From NCBI GenBank assembly GCA_035651455.1, contig DASRFR010000054.1, positions 1-64,000 on the forward strand: DNA of 64,000 bases, written 5' to 3'. Position 1 is the stretch's first letter, and every line of letters begins with the position of its first letter. Below are positions 1 through 7,804 of the stretch, one piece after another. The stretch is from DASRFR01 sp035651455. Its GTDB lineage: Bacteria; Acidobacteriota; Terriglobia; Terriglobales; Acidobacteriaceae. A program made the translations under genes and the position numbers. The notes under the pieces were generated by a model. The model was not told the DNA's origin. It did no database searches and worked only from the letters and a program-made list of their open reading frames with translations.

Positions 1-1
1 C

Positions 2-397
2 ACGATCGCCACCGACGATCACCATACTCTTCAGGAATTCCGTGCCTCAGTCGGAGCCCAGTGGACATTCCTTTCGGACCCTGACCGAAAAGTTCAGAAG
101 GATCTCGACATCCAGGAGTACACCGACCCTGAGCACAACCCAATGATCCCGCATACGCTAGTACTCAAGCCGGGTCTCGTAATTTACAGCATCTACAACG
201 GCTACTGGTTCTGGGGGCGTCCCTCGGTCATCGATCTCTGGCACGATTTGCGCGTGGTGACCAGCCAAATCCGACCAGACTGGGATCTTGGTCGCCCAGG
301 ACTGCGCGAGGCCTGGAACGCGCGTGACTTATCGCGTTTCCACGGGTGGAACAAAAGGACCAGTCTGGAAGATGCCTCGATCGCGCGAAAGAAATAG
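2..397 (+). CDS. Redoxin-family (AhpC/TSA-like) protein, C-terminal part
   Basis: The frame is open from the window edge to a TAG stop, giving 131 visible residues; the start lies outside. The visible part reads like the second half of a thioredoxin-fold peroxiredoxin-like protein: a TFLSDPD segment, typical after the central strand, then IPHTLVLKPG and YNGYWFWGRPS, where the cis-proline strand and last sheet edge of the fold would lie, and a C-terminal helix with DLRVV. The peroxidatic cysteine motif would be upstream and is not visible, so catalytic activity cannot be judged. Several soil-bacterial redoxin-domain proteins of unknown substrate end this way. The fold assignment is by pattern recognition only. 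Confidence 0.6.
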   Translation, partial: TIATDDHHTLQEFRASVGAQWTFLSDPDRKVQKDLDIQEYTDPEHNPMIPHTLVLKPGLVIYSIYNGYWFWGRPSVIDLWHDLRVVTSQIRPDWDLGRPGLREAWNARDLSRFHGWNKRTSLEDASIARKK

Positions 398-834
398 CGG
401 TTCCGGGAGATGACGAATTTTACTGCGGGCTTGAAGAAGTAACCGAGAACTGGATGAATCTCGAATGATCGGCCCTTCTCAAGCCGGGGACCAGCCTTGC
501 GGCTCAGTGACGGGCAACCCTGAAATAATCCCAAGGTAAGGCTTGCCGACGATGCTTGCCCTGGGGGGCCGTTACAACGCTGAGGCTGCAGCATTCGCCC
601 ACGAGCGGACAAATGAATTTCTACGTCAACAACTGCGGTGACCTTCGGTCGCTCCAGTTCACCGCGCGAACCTTGGGTTGTCCGAACGCGCTGTTTCGGA
701 GATCAGTAATGGGAAGTCGTTTTGTATGAATCGATCTCAGAAATTCCTGGAGCACGGGCAAACCAGAAGTCAACTCCCCAATCGCCGCCAAATCGCGCAC
801 AATCGTCGCATCCTTTGCAACGTACTGCACGGGC
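398..834. other. Intergenic stretch, no gene recognised
   Basis: About 440 bases between the redoxin-like gene and the kinase. Short reading frames exist on both strands, but none has a ribosome-binding site, a recognisable motif or plausible composition. The only signal I can support is the -10 hexamer at its right end. Confidence 0.5.
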
Positions 835-840
835 TATAAT
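835..840 (+). promoter_or_regulatory. Perfect -10 hexamer TATAAT before the kinase gene
   Basis: TATAAT ends 11 bases before the ATG at 852. No good -35 hexamer lies at 16-18 bases (TTGCAA at 815-820 leaves only 14). If used, transcription would begin about 5 bases before the ATG, giving an almost leaderless mRNA, which agrees with the absence of a Shine-Dalgarno sequence. Confidence 0.45.
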
Positions 841-851
841 TGCCCGCACCC

Positions 852-2981
852 ATGCCTCTGACCTCCGGCACAAAACTTGGGCCTTATCAAATTCAGTCCC
901 CGCTGGGCGCGGGCGGCATGGGCGAGGTTTATCGCGCTACAGACACGAAACTTGGCCGTGATGTCGCGCTCAAGGTACTGCCTGCCGAAATGGCCCATGA
1001 TCCGGAACGATTGGCCCGTTTTCGTCGCGAGGCCAAGACTCTCGCCCAACTCGACCATCCGAACATCGTCACCATCCACTCGGTGGAGGAATCTGACGGC
1101 GTGCACTTCCTGACGATGCAACTCGTCGAAGGCCTGCCGCTGGACCGATTGATTTGCGCAAGCGGACTTCCAGTCCAGCAGATTATCGAAATCGCTGAAG
1201 CGCTTTCCGATGCACTCGCAGCAGCTCACGAAAAGGGTATCGTGCACCGTGACTTAAAGCCTGCCAATGTCATGATCTCGAACGAAGGCCGCGTCAAGGT
1301 GCTGGACTTCGGATTAGCAAAAGATGTGCGCGCGGCCAACCGTGGCGACGCCACGTTAACCTCAGATAGCCAGACGCAAGTGGGCGTCGTGATGGGGACG
1401 CCGGCCTACATGTCGCCGGAACAGACTTCAGGCCGACCGCTCGACCATCGCACCGACATTTTTTCGTTGGGCGTTCTACTACATGAGATGGCAACCGGGC
1501 GCCGCCCGTTCGAAGGAACTTCTCCGGCAGACCTGATCTCCGCGATCTTGCGCGATACTCCGCCATCGGTCACCGATGTGCGCCCCGAATTGCCTACCGA
1601 CCTCGCCCGCATCATCCGCCGCTGCCTGGAAAAAGATCCGCGCCACCGTCTGCAGACGGCCCGCGATGTCAGCAACGAATTCCGCGACCTGGCGCGGGAC
1701 AGCGCCCGCTCCGCCCCAGCCTCCAGTTCGAGTGCACGTCCTGGGCTCGTTGCGGAGTCGGTCAGCGCCAGAGCTGATGACGGCTTCTGGGTCGCGGTGC
1801 TGCCGTTCAAGTACACGGTCAACAATGAGGACTTGAAAGGGCTCGCCGAAGGATTATCGGAAGAGATCGTGACCGGGCTGTCACGTTTCTCTTATCTCAA
1901 GGTGATTGCCCGCAGTTCAACATTGCGCTACGCCGCGCAGTCCATCGATGTCCGCCAGGCCGGCAAGGTGTTGAACGCGCGCTACGTGATGGAGGGGACG
2001 CTTCGTCAAGCCGGCGGCAAGCTGCGTCTCGCGATCCAGTTAGTAGATACATCGTCCGGCGCGCATCTCTGGGCTGAAACCTATGAGCGCGCCTTCAGTC
2101 CAGAAGCAGTGTTCGAACTGCAAGACGATCTGGTCCCGCGAATCGTTTCCACCGTTGCCGATCAATACGGCGTCCTGCCCCGGAGCATGAGCGAGACACT
2201 GCGCAGCAAGAGTGAAGAGAGCTTAACTCCACATGAGGCGCTCCTTCGCTCCTTTAGTTTTCTCGAGCGCATCAGTCCCACGGAACACGCAACAGCACGG
2301 AGGATTCTAGAGCGCGCAGTCGAGCGGGACCCGGACCAGGCCGACGCCTGGGCCATGCTGGCCATTCTCTACGACACCGAGTTCGCCGACGAGTTCAATC
2401 CCCGGCCTGATCCTCTGGAGCGCGCCATTGCGGCCGCGCAACGCGCCGTGGATCTTGCTCCCACGCATGCTCTCGGGTACTACGCGCTGGCATTCACTTA
2501 TTTTTTCCGGAAGGAAATGGCGTCTTTTCGCGCTGCGGCCGAGCGAGCGCTTGCACTTAATCCCATGGATGCGTCGGTCATGGGCATACTCGGGATATGT
2601 GTGCACCACGCCGGCGATCGGAAGCGAGGTGCGCAGATGGCCGCAGCTGCTATGCAGCTCAATCCGCACCATCCCCCGGTGCTGCACTCCCCAGCCTTTA
2701 TCGACGCCTACTCCGAGGCCAAATACGCCGAGGCGCTGGACGTGGCGGCGCGGATGGATATGCCGGGATTTTTCCATGCCGTCGCTCTTCGAGCCGCAGC
2801 TCTCGGCCAACTGGGCCGCCATGCGGCGGCGCAGAAGGCTGTTCAGGAATTGCTCACTCTGCGTCCCGACTTTGCCAACTCGGTCCGCCGCGATTACGAG
2901 AAGTGGTGGGACTCAAAGACAATTGACCATCTGATCGACGGATTGCGCAAAGCGGGACTGGAGATTTCATTGAGCGGATAA
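852..2981 (+). CDS. Serine/threonine protein kinase with TolB-like and TPR regions
   Basis: Predicted 709-residue soluble Hanks-type kinase. The kinase domain covers about residues 11-280: glycine loop GAGGMGEV (19-26), VALK lysine K41, HRDLKPAN with catalytic D134, DFG at 152-154 and the activation segment GTPAYMSPE (182-190). A Ser/Ala-rich linker follows. Residues about 312-430 (VAVLPF, then GLAEGLSEEI and RYVMEGTLR) match the TolB/FlgO-like domain often attached to such kinases and cyclases, and about 455-690 is helical TPR-like repeat. No transmembrane helix is visible, so it is probably cytoplasmic. An in-frame TTG at 840 is an alternative start; ATG 852 is preferred because TATAAT lies at 835-840. 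This architecture is frequent in Acidobacteriota. The substrates are unknown. Confidence 0.9.
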   Translation: MPLTSGTKLGPYQIQSPLGAGGMGEVYRATDTKLGRDVALKVLPAEMAHDPERLARFRREAKTLAQLDHPNIVTIHSVEESDGVHFLTMQLVEGLPLDRLICASGLPVQQIIEIAEALSDALAAAHEKGIVHRDLKPANVMISNEGRVKVLDFGLAKDVRAANRGDATLTSDSQTQVGVVMGTPAYMSPEQTSGRPLDHRTDIFSLGVLLHEMATGRRPFEGTSPADLISAILRDTPPSVTDVRPELPTDLARIIRRCLEKDPRHRLQTARDVSNEFRDLARDSARSAPASSSSARPGLVAESVSARADDGFWVAVLPFKYTVNNEDLKGLAEGLSEEIVTGLSRFSYLKVIARSSTLRYAAQSIDVRQAGKVLNARYVMEGTLRQAGGKLRLAIQLVDTSSGAHLWAETYERAFSPEAVFELQDDLVPRIVSTVADQYGVLPRSMSETLRSKSEESLTPHEALLRSFSFLERISPTEHATARRILERAVERDPDQADAWAMLAILYDTEFADEFNPRPDPLERAIAAAQRAVDLAPTHALGYYALAFTYFFRKEMASFRAAAERALALNPMDASVMGILGICVHHAGDRKRGAQMAAAAMQLNPHHPPVLHSPAFIDAYSEAKYAEALDVAARMDMPGFFHAVALRAAALGQLGRHAAAQKAVQELLTLRPDFANSVRRDYEKWWDSKTIDHLIDGLRKAGLEISLSG

Positions 2982-3392
2982 CGAGCGACTCGCCAGCTGC
3001 ACGCATCGCAGCGACATACAACCGCGGCATCACGGGTTTAGCTCAGTTAGCGCCTCGCCACCCAACTCTGCAATCGCTCGAATTTGGTAAGCCGCAGATG
3101 TAGCGCATCAAAAAGCTTGCATCCTGTCCAACAAAAATGTGGTCGATCGCGAGTTGCCGGCGCATAATTTTGTTTGCGCCGCGTGCCTGCTTGCGGTAGA
3201 TTTATAGCGTAAGCAGCTGCAAAACAAACACCGCAGTAAGACCTAGACCCGTCGTAAAACGTAGATCCAGTAGCAAGGTTCCTTAGTAGTTCCTTCAATA
3301 AACAATTTGCGCCGCTGTTGTCTCCGGGTGCGTTTACTCGGAAAAGCAAGCGACTGAGCTACATTGTGCAATTAGCACCGGAAGGAGGAACC
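2982..3392. other. Intergenic stretch with a tRNA-like 5' fragment
   Basis: No convincing coding frame. GGGTTTAGCTCAGTTAG at 3034-3050 resembles the acceptor strand and D-arm of a tRNA gene (TAGCTCAGTTGG consensus), but the D-stem partner, anticodon arm and T-arm are missing, so it is not annotated as a tRNA. An AAGGAGGAA ribosome-binding site ends the stretch just before the ATG at 3393. Confidence 0.45.
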
Positions 3393-4692
3393 ATGATTCA
3401 TCGGAAAAATAACTCATTCACTTCAGCAGGGACACCCGCCACCGCGACTTCGGATTCGTCCGTTATGCCCACAGCCGGATCGGTACTGGCGGATGGCACT
3501 TTTTGGAGGTGGTGCGACTTGGCACCGACCCACGCCCATGCGCCCTGCTGCACTGGAGAGCAGGCGAATCCAGTATTGCTCCGGAGATATCGGTCAAGGG
3601 GTGTTCTTATGTTCCCGCTGACTTCTCACATATGCCGATAGGTTATCTCCCCTCGAAGCCTGAAGCCTATCGGTCAGTGGAAAGCCTTTTTAGTGAAATT
3701 CGCTCACACCTCGCGGGGGCATCAAGTTCGCCTGAACAGGCCGATTTGCTAACTGCGTTCTGTTTTGCATCGTTCTTCAGTGACTGTTTGCAGGTTTCCC
3801 CCTGCTTACTCCTGTATGGTTCTTCCACCGTACCGGTGATGGCGCTGTTGCGGACTTTGGCGTGCTTCTGCAGGCACGCAATACTTTCCGCGAGCATTTA
3901 CCCGATGACATTTGCCGGCGGTATGCGGCCCACATTGTTGGTCTGCCAGGCGGATGCCAAAGTAGAGAGATTGTTACCAAGCCTACAGTTCACAGACGTC
4001 GTAACCTCGCTGGACGGACGTCTCTGCCAACTCGGAGGGGCGACCGCTATCCACGTTGGAGAGCAGGAGTTGAACAGCAAGTTCACGGAAACGTGTCTGA
4101 AAATCCATGTAGATCCTTCCGACGGTGCCATCGCGTCCGGGCCAGACCCAGTGACCATCGACCAATCCAAAACCAACTGCTCATGTATCGGCTTTGCAAT
4201 TATGACAGTGTAAAGGCCTCCGGCCACCGTGCGACCGACTTCTCAGCTGCTACACAGGTCGTCGCGCGAAGTCTTGTCCCGTCGCTGATGGATCCGGCAC
4301 TTCAGGCACTTGTCACCAGGCAGCTGAAGCCGCAGGATGACGCTGCCCGATGCGAGCGAACCGTGCACTTATCAGCATTGGCCGTGGAAACGCTGCTGGT
4401 CTGCTGCCATGAAGGCAAGCGCGAGGTCCATGTAGACGAGGTAGCCAAGGGTATGGATGCTCTCCGTACGCGTCAGGGCGACATGCCGCCGCTGCAACCT
4501 CGAAGGGTGGGACATATTCTTAGAATGCTTGGATTCCCAACCATGCGGCTGGATATCTCCGGACGCGGTATTCACCTCTTTGAGCCTAACGCGAAGCGTA
4601 TTCATGAGTTGGCCAGCAGATACGGCGTACCTTCGTCCAAAATTCCGTTAGCGGCCTGTCCTCACTGCCAGCCTCGTAAGGCTGCTGATTGA
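3393..4692 (+). pseudogene. Broken unknown gene with two 1-base losses in homopolymers
   Basis: I do not recognise a named family. AAGGAGGAA sits 2 bases before ATG 3393. The reading runs in one frame to about 3500 (LADGTF), continues in a second (LEVVRLGTD, then YVPADF) to about 4170, and finishes in a third (NQLLMYRLCNYD to CPHCQP). Adding one T to the TTTTT run at 3499-3503 and one A to the AAAA run near 4170 restores a single protein of about 433 residues. The reconstructed middle (LLLYGSS) has the setting of a P-loop but no GK[ST], so nucleotide binding is doubtful. The C-terminal third is helical, like the winged-helix tail of primase/helicase-like mobile-element proteins, and ends in a CxxC pair. 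It may be a decayed gene or carry sequencing errors. The next broken gene starts 44 bases later. Confidence 0.6.
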
Positions 4693-4736
4693 ATGCACGT
4701 TATGCACGATGTGCACGTCTGCTGAGAAGGGTGGAT

Positions 4737-5386
4737 ATGAAAAAGATGAGATCATTTAACCTTGGTCTAGCTCGCGACATGATGGCAGTAGGTTTCCCTC
4801 TGCCTTCGAGTCGGTCCGAGCCTCTCCCCCACGTCCATGTCGAGCTCAATTCCGCTATCGAAGCAGCTGCTTACGTATATGCGTCTGGCACCGAATACGT
4901 CTTTCCGGTTCGGATCACGAACAACTCCTATGTAGATCTGCAACTTGAACGCCTACTCTCGCCACTGCCGTGGTCGCGCGCTAACTTCCGATGGCTGGAA
5001 GATCCCCGTGGCATTTGGCCCTCTCCGGCTACATATTGTTTTTGAGCGGGGGGGAATTTCTGCGCGAAGCCGTGCTTAACCATCGCATTGGCAACGAGAA
5101 GCTGGAAGCCCGTCAGTTATGGACGGGCTTACTGCTTGGTTACAGTCTTGGAGAGCTTCCCGCACGGTACCATCACGGTGAAACTTTCCAAGCAAGAATT
5201 GCGCTGCGCGATCAGCACCGCAGATTGCATTCCTCGCATTTTGAAGTGCGCGTCAACCGCGTGGAAGCCGTCGAGAAGGCGTTGCAATATCGTTCACAGT
5301 CAGGAGGCCTGTTCGAGGAAGAGCAATCATCCTCGGCGGCTGCCATGCAGCCTCCAGCGACCGATCCTGCCGATCGCCTGTTGTAA
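4737..5386 (+). pseudogene. Broken unknown gene with a 1-base loss in a T run
   Basis: Starts at ATG 4737 behind GAGAAGGGTGG, 44 bases after the preceding broken gene and probably in the same transcript. The first frame (MKKMRSFNLG to GIWPSPATYCF) stops at 5045. The sense continues without a gap in another frame (LSGGEFLREAVLNHRIG to PADRLL) up to 5386. One extra T in the TTTTT run at about 5038-5043 rejoins them into a protein of about 216 residues. The content is beta-rich (EYVFPVRITNNSYVDLQLERLL), suggesting a small beta-sandwich. There is no signal peptide or membrane helix, and I cannot assign a function. Its co-location with another gene broken in the same manner suggests the two act together. 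Confidence 0.55.
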
Positions 5387-5452
5387 ATGGAAAGTCAGGG
5401 ATGCAACCGAACAACAAGTTTGTTTCGTGGTTCAGAAACGAAGTCGCCAATG

Positions 5453-5467
5453 TAACGTTACTTGTAG
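5453..5467 (+). promoter_or_regulatory. Candidate BlaI-type operator at the repressor's own promoter
   Basis: TAACGTTACTTGTAG ends 27 bases before the repressor ATG. Aligned to the two sites at 6872-6907 it keeps ACGT at positions 3-6 and TGTAG at positions 11-15. BlaI/MecI-type repressors bind dyads with TACA/TGTA arms, so autoregulation is the simplest reading. Confidence 0.45.
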
Positions 5468-5494
5468 TAGCATTGCCGTGATTGATAGGAGATC

Positions 5495-5893
5495 ATGAAA
5501 GAACGTCGTCTCTCCAAGTCCGAAACTCGCATCCTGGAACAGTACTGGAAGCTGGGGACCGCGTCGGTGCGCGAGATCCTGGAGAGCCTCCCTGAGGATG
5601 AGCGCGTGGCTTATACCACAGTGCAAACGCTCGTTTATCGGCTTGAGGAGAAGGGTGCATTGCGAAAGGTAAAGAAGATCGGCAATGCCCAGCTTTTTCA
5701 GCCCGCCCTGAATCAAAGCCAGTACCGCAGCCGATTGACACGGGATTTGCTCGATCTGTTCGGCGGTTCCCCACGGCTGCTTGTTTCAAACCTGCTCGAG
5801 AATGGGGCCCTTACCTTGCGGGACCTTAAGGCCCTGCAGAGCGCGGCGCGGAGTGACAAGAACGGCCACGCTCGTGGAGGCAAACGTGCATGA
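5495..5893 (+). CDS. BlaI/MecI/CopY-family transcriptional repressor
   Basis: Predicted 132-residue winged-helix repressor. The N-terminal half has the family pattern: LSKSETRILEQYWKLG, then VREILESL, and the recognition region VAYTTVQTLVYRLEEKG followed by the wing (LRKVKKIGNAQLFQP). The C-terminal part (RDLLDLFGGSPRLLVSNLLE) matches the dimerisation helix where family members are cleaved. AGGAGATC precedes the ATG. It overlaps the GTG start of the M56 peptidase gene by 8 bases, the usual repressor/sensor-peptidase arrangement. Dyad sites at 5453-5467 and 6872-6907 suggest that it represses itself and the DinB/hydrolase pair. In known systems the partner peptidase leads to repressor loss; here the inducing signal is unknown. 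Confidence 0.9.
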   Translation: MKERRLSKSETRILEQYWKLGTASVREILESLPEDERVAYTTVQTLVYRLEEKGALRKVKKIGNAQLFQPALNQSQYRSRLTRDLLDLFGGSPRLLVSNLLENGALTLRDLKALQSAARSDKNGHARGGKRA

Positions 5894-6818
5894 ACATATC
5901 GCACGCGCGATGTACTATCTCAGCATCCACCTGCTGTTTGCCTCGACCGTAACCTTAGCGGCGTGGGCATTGACATCATTTCTGCGCGCGAGTGCCACCA
6001 CGAAATACTGGATCTGGGTCGCCACCGCATTCAATTTCGTTCTGCCTTCAGGAGCACTTATCGATAAGCTTTGGGCGCCGCATTTGACTTGGGCCAGACC
6101 GCTCGGTGCCATTGGCGATCCGGTATGGGTCATGACACAGGGCCGGACGGCCGTCATCCTGGGTGTCATATGGATGACTGGCGGCCTTTGTATGCTCAGC
6201 AGATTAATTGCGCGTGTACGCAAAGAGCGGCGCGAGACGCTAACGCCAGCGTTTCCGGGCGGTCGGGATCCTCAGTCCAATTTTCTCGCCGGGGGCATTC
6301 CAGTGAGCATTGCCGACAGGCATCCGAGTCCCGCCGTTCGTGGGGTTCTTTGCCCTCGTATCCTCCTTCCCATCGGCATTGACCGGCTGCTCAGTCCCCG
6401 TGAATTCCGTGCTGTCCTGATTCACGAACTGGCTCATGCACGACGCCGCGATAACCTGATCCGTTTGCTGTACGAGACTTCACTGTGCGCGCTGTGGTTC
6501 CATCCGCTCATGTGGCTCGCTGGGGCGCGGATTGGTTTGTATCGTGAGCTCTCCTGCGATGAATCGGTCATCAGGCGTGCGCACGGGCAAGAGCTAGTTT
6601 CCGCCCTTGCCAAACTTGCAATTCCGAAGCAAGCGGGCCTTCTGCAGGCAACGGCTTCATCGCATTTGACGTATCGCTTGGCACTCCTCGCCGGGCCCGC
6701 GCCAACGACATCCCGCGTAGCAAGCCTGCTGTTGACCTCGCTGTTTGCCGCTGTGGCCGCTGCAGGCATCTTTCAAACCATCGCGCATACCGCCTGTTGT
6801 TTCCTCATAAAGCACTGA
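5886..6818 (+). CDS. M56-family (BlaR1-like) membrane metallopeptidase
   Basis: Predicted 310-residue polytopic protein. Start GTG 5886 is chosen because GGAGG lies 5 bases before it; ATG 5910 is an alternative. Hydrophobic segments occur at about 10-33, 42-60, 88-108 and 195-213, with another near the C-terminus (about 280-300). The zinc motif HELAH is at 180-184 and the downstream acidic ligand region RELSCDES at 220-227, as in BlaR1/MecR1. Unlike BlaR1 there is no large periplasmic sensor domain after the peptidase core, so the signal must come through the membrane part or a partner. Translationally coupled to the repressor gene. The repressor is its expected downstream target, known for the family but not demonstrable here. 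Confidence 0.85.
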   Translation: MHEHIARAMYYLSIHLLFASTVTLAAWALTSFLRASATTKYWIWVATAFNFVLPSGALIDKLWAPHLTWARPLGAIGDPVWVMTQGRTAVILGVIWMTGGLCMLSRLIARVRKERRETLTPAFPGGRDPQSNFLAGGIPVSIADRHPSPAVRGVLCPRILLPIGIDRLLSPREFRAVLIHELAHARRRDNLIRLLYETSLCALWFHPLMWLAGARIGLYRELSCDESVIRRAHGQELVSALAKLAIPKQAGLLQATASSHLTYRLALLAGPAPTTSRVASLLLTSLFAAVAAAGIFQTIAHTACCFLIKH

Positions 6819-6852
6819 CTACCCCCACATTTTGCTCACCCATACAGGCGTG

Positions 6853-6907
6853 CTACGTCTAATTGCATGTTCTACGTATAATGTAGTAGTATCTACGTGC
6901 TATGTAG
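6853..6907 (+). promoter_or_regulatory. Tandem BlaI-type operators and -10 element before the DinB/hydrolase operon
   Basis: Two dyads, CTACGTATAATGTAG (6872-6886) and CTACGTGCTATGTAG (6893-6907), lie 21 bases apart, two helical turns, so bound dimers would sit on the same face. A third half-matching site, CTACGTCTAATTGCA, is at 6853-6867. A perfect TATAAT (6877-6882) is embedded in the first dyad, so binding would block the promoter directly. The leader to the DinB ATG is about 220 bases. Confidence 0.6.
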
Positions 6908-7127
6908 TATACATCAGATAACACTCTGGAGTTTGGCAAGGGCCAAATCGGGGCATTGAACGCTCGGGCTTGCTCATCTCGCAGGGTTGCCGCAGATGCA
7001 AGTTGCGGAGGTTACGGAGTACGAGCGAGTGCGATTCGTAGTAAAAGTTGGCGAGTTGTTCGCAACGGTGTCGCCTCATTCGGACAAAAGCTGGACCCGA
7101 ATTCACAGAATTTAAGGGAGGCCTTGT

Positions 7128-7757
7128 ATGAGAAACGCACGACTGTCGTTGTTCCTAGCTGCGGTTGCGGCTGGCACTCTTACCACCAGCGCTGCTTTCG
7201 GCCCTTCCACAATGGGCGCTGTCGCTAGTGCCTCCGGGTCGCAACCGTCGCCGCCACCTGCGCCCACCATTGCTTCTGTCGTGGATCGCGACATCAGCGC
7301 GATCGAAAAGCAAGTCCTCGATGCCTCGGAGGCGATGCCCGAAGAAAAATTCAACTTTACTCCGGAGGCCTTGAACATCCCAGGCAGCGACTTCAAAGGT
7401 GTTCGCTCTTTCGCCATGCAGGTGAAGCATATCGCCGCTTCCAACTGGTTCATCTGGTCGCCTCTAACCGGGGACAAGCTCCCCGAGGGCTTGAAGGATG
7501 ACGGAAACGGTCCTGCAAATTTCCGTAGCAAGGCGGAGATTATCAAGTTCCTCGAAGACTCTTTTGCTCTTGGTCACAGAGCAGCCGCTACCCTGACCGC
7601 GGAAAACATGTTGCAGTCACCCGCGAACAGCAAATCCACTCGTCTGCGTCTGGCTGAATTCGGCGTTGCTCACGCCTGCGATCATTATGGACAGCTCGTC
7701 GAATACCTGCGCATGAACGGAATCGTTCCGCCGGCCAGCCGCCCCAAATCGGAATGA
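7128..7757 (+). CDS. Exported DinB-family protein
   Basis: Predicted 209 residues. A hydrophobic N-terminus (about 1-24, SLFLAAVAAGTLTTSAA) acts as a signal peptide and a Pro/Ala-rich linker runs to about 48. The remainder is a four-helix DinB/YfiT-type bundle. The three-histidine metal site is visible: H101 in QVKHIAASNW, and H182 and H186 in AHACDHYGQLVEYLR. DinB-fold proteins include bacillithiol- and mycothiol-dependent transferases, but exported acidobacterial members have no assigned reaction. GGGAGG lies 8 bases before the ATG. The hydrolase-like gene follows after 47 bases. The BlaI-type sites upstream suggest induction together with that gene. Confidence 0.85.
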   Translation: MRNARLSLFLAAVAAGTLTTSAAFGPSTMGAVASASGSQPSPPPAPTIASVVDRDISAIEKQVLDASEAMPEEKFNFTPEALNIPGSDFKGVRSFAMQVKHIAASNWFIWSPLTGDKLPEGLKDDGNGPANFRSKAEIIKFLEDSFALGHRAAATLTAENMLQSPANSKSTRLRLAEFGVAHACDHYGQLVEYLRMNGIVPPASRPKSE

Positions 7758-7804
7758 TTGCGATTGGCTGGCATGGAGTGCAGTCAAATCGAGGAGGCGC
7801 CACA

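Noticed and set aside
202..612. Leftward reading frame of 136 codons
   Set aside because: It overlaps the redoxin-like gene, has no ribosome-binding site and is rich in Arg/Ser/Pro, as expected of a reverse shadow.
3034..3120. Possible tRNA gene starting GGGTTTAGCTCAGTTAG
   Set aside because: Only the first 17 bases match. The GAGC half of the D-stem, an anticodon loop and a T-arm with CCA-side acceptor are missing.
4150..4180. Programmed -1 frameshift at AATCCAAAACC
   Set aside because: No X XXY YYZ slippery heptamer in the correct phase and no downstream stem; a lost base in the A run explains it better, as do the other two breaks.
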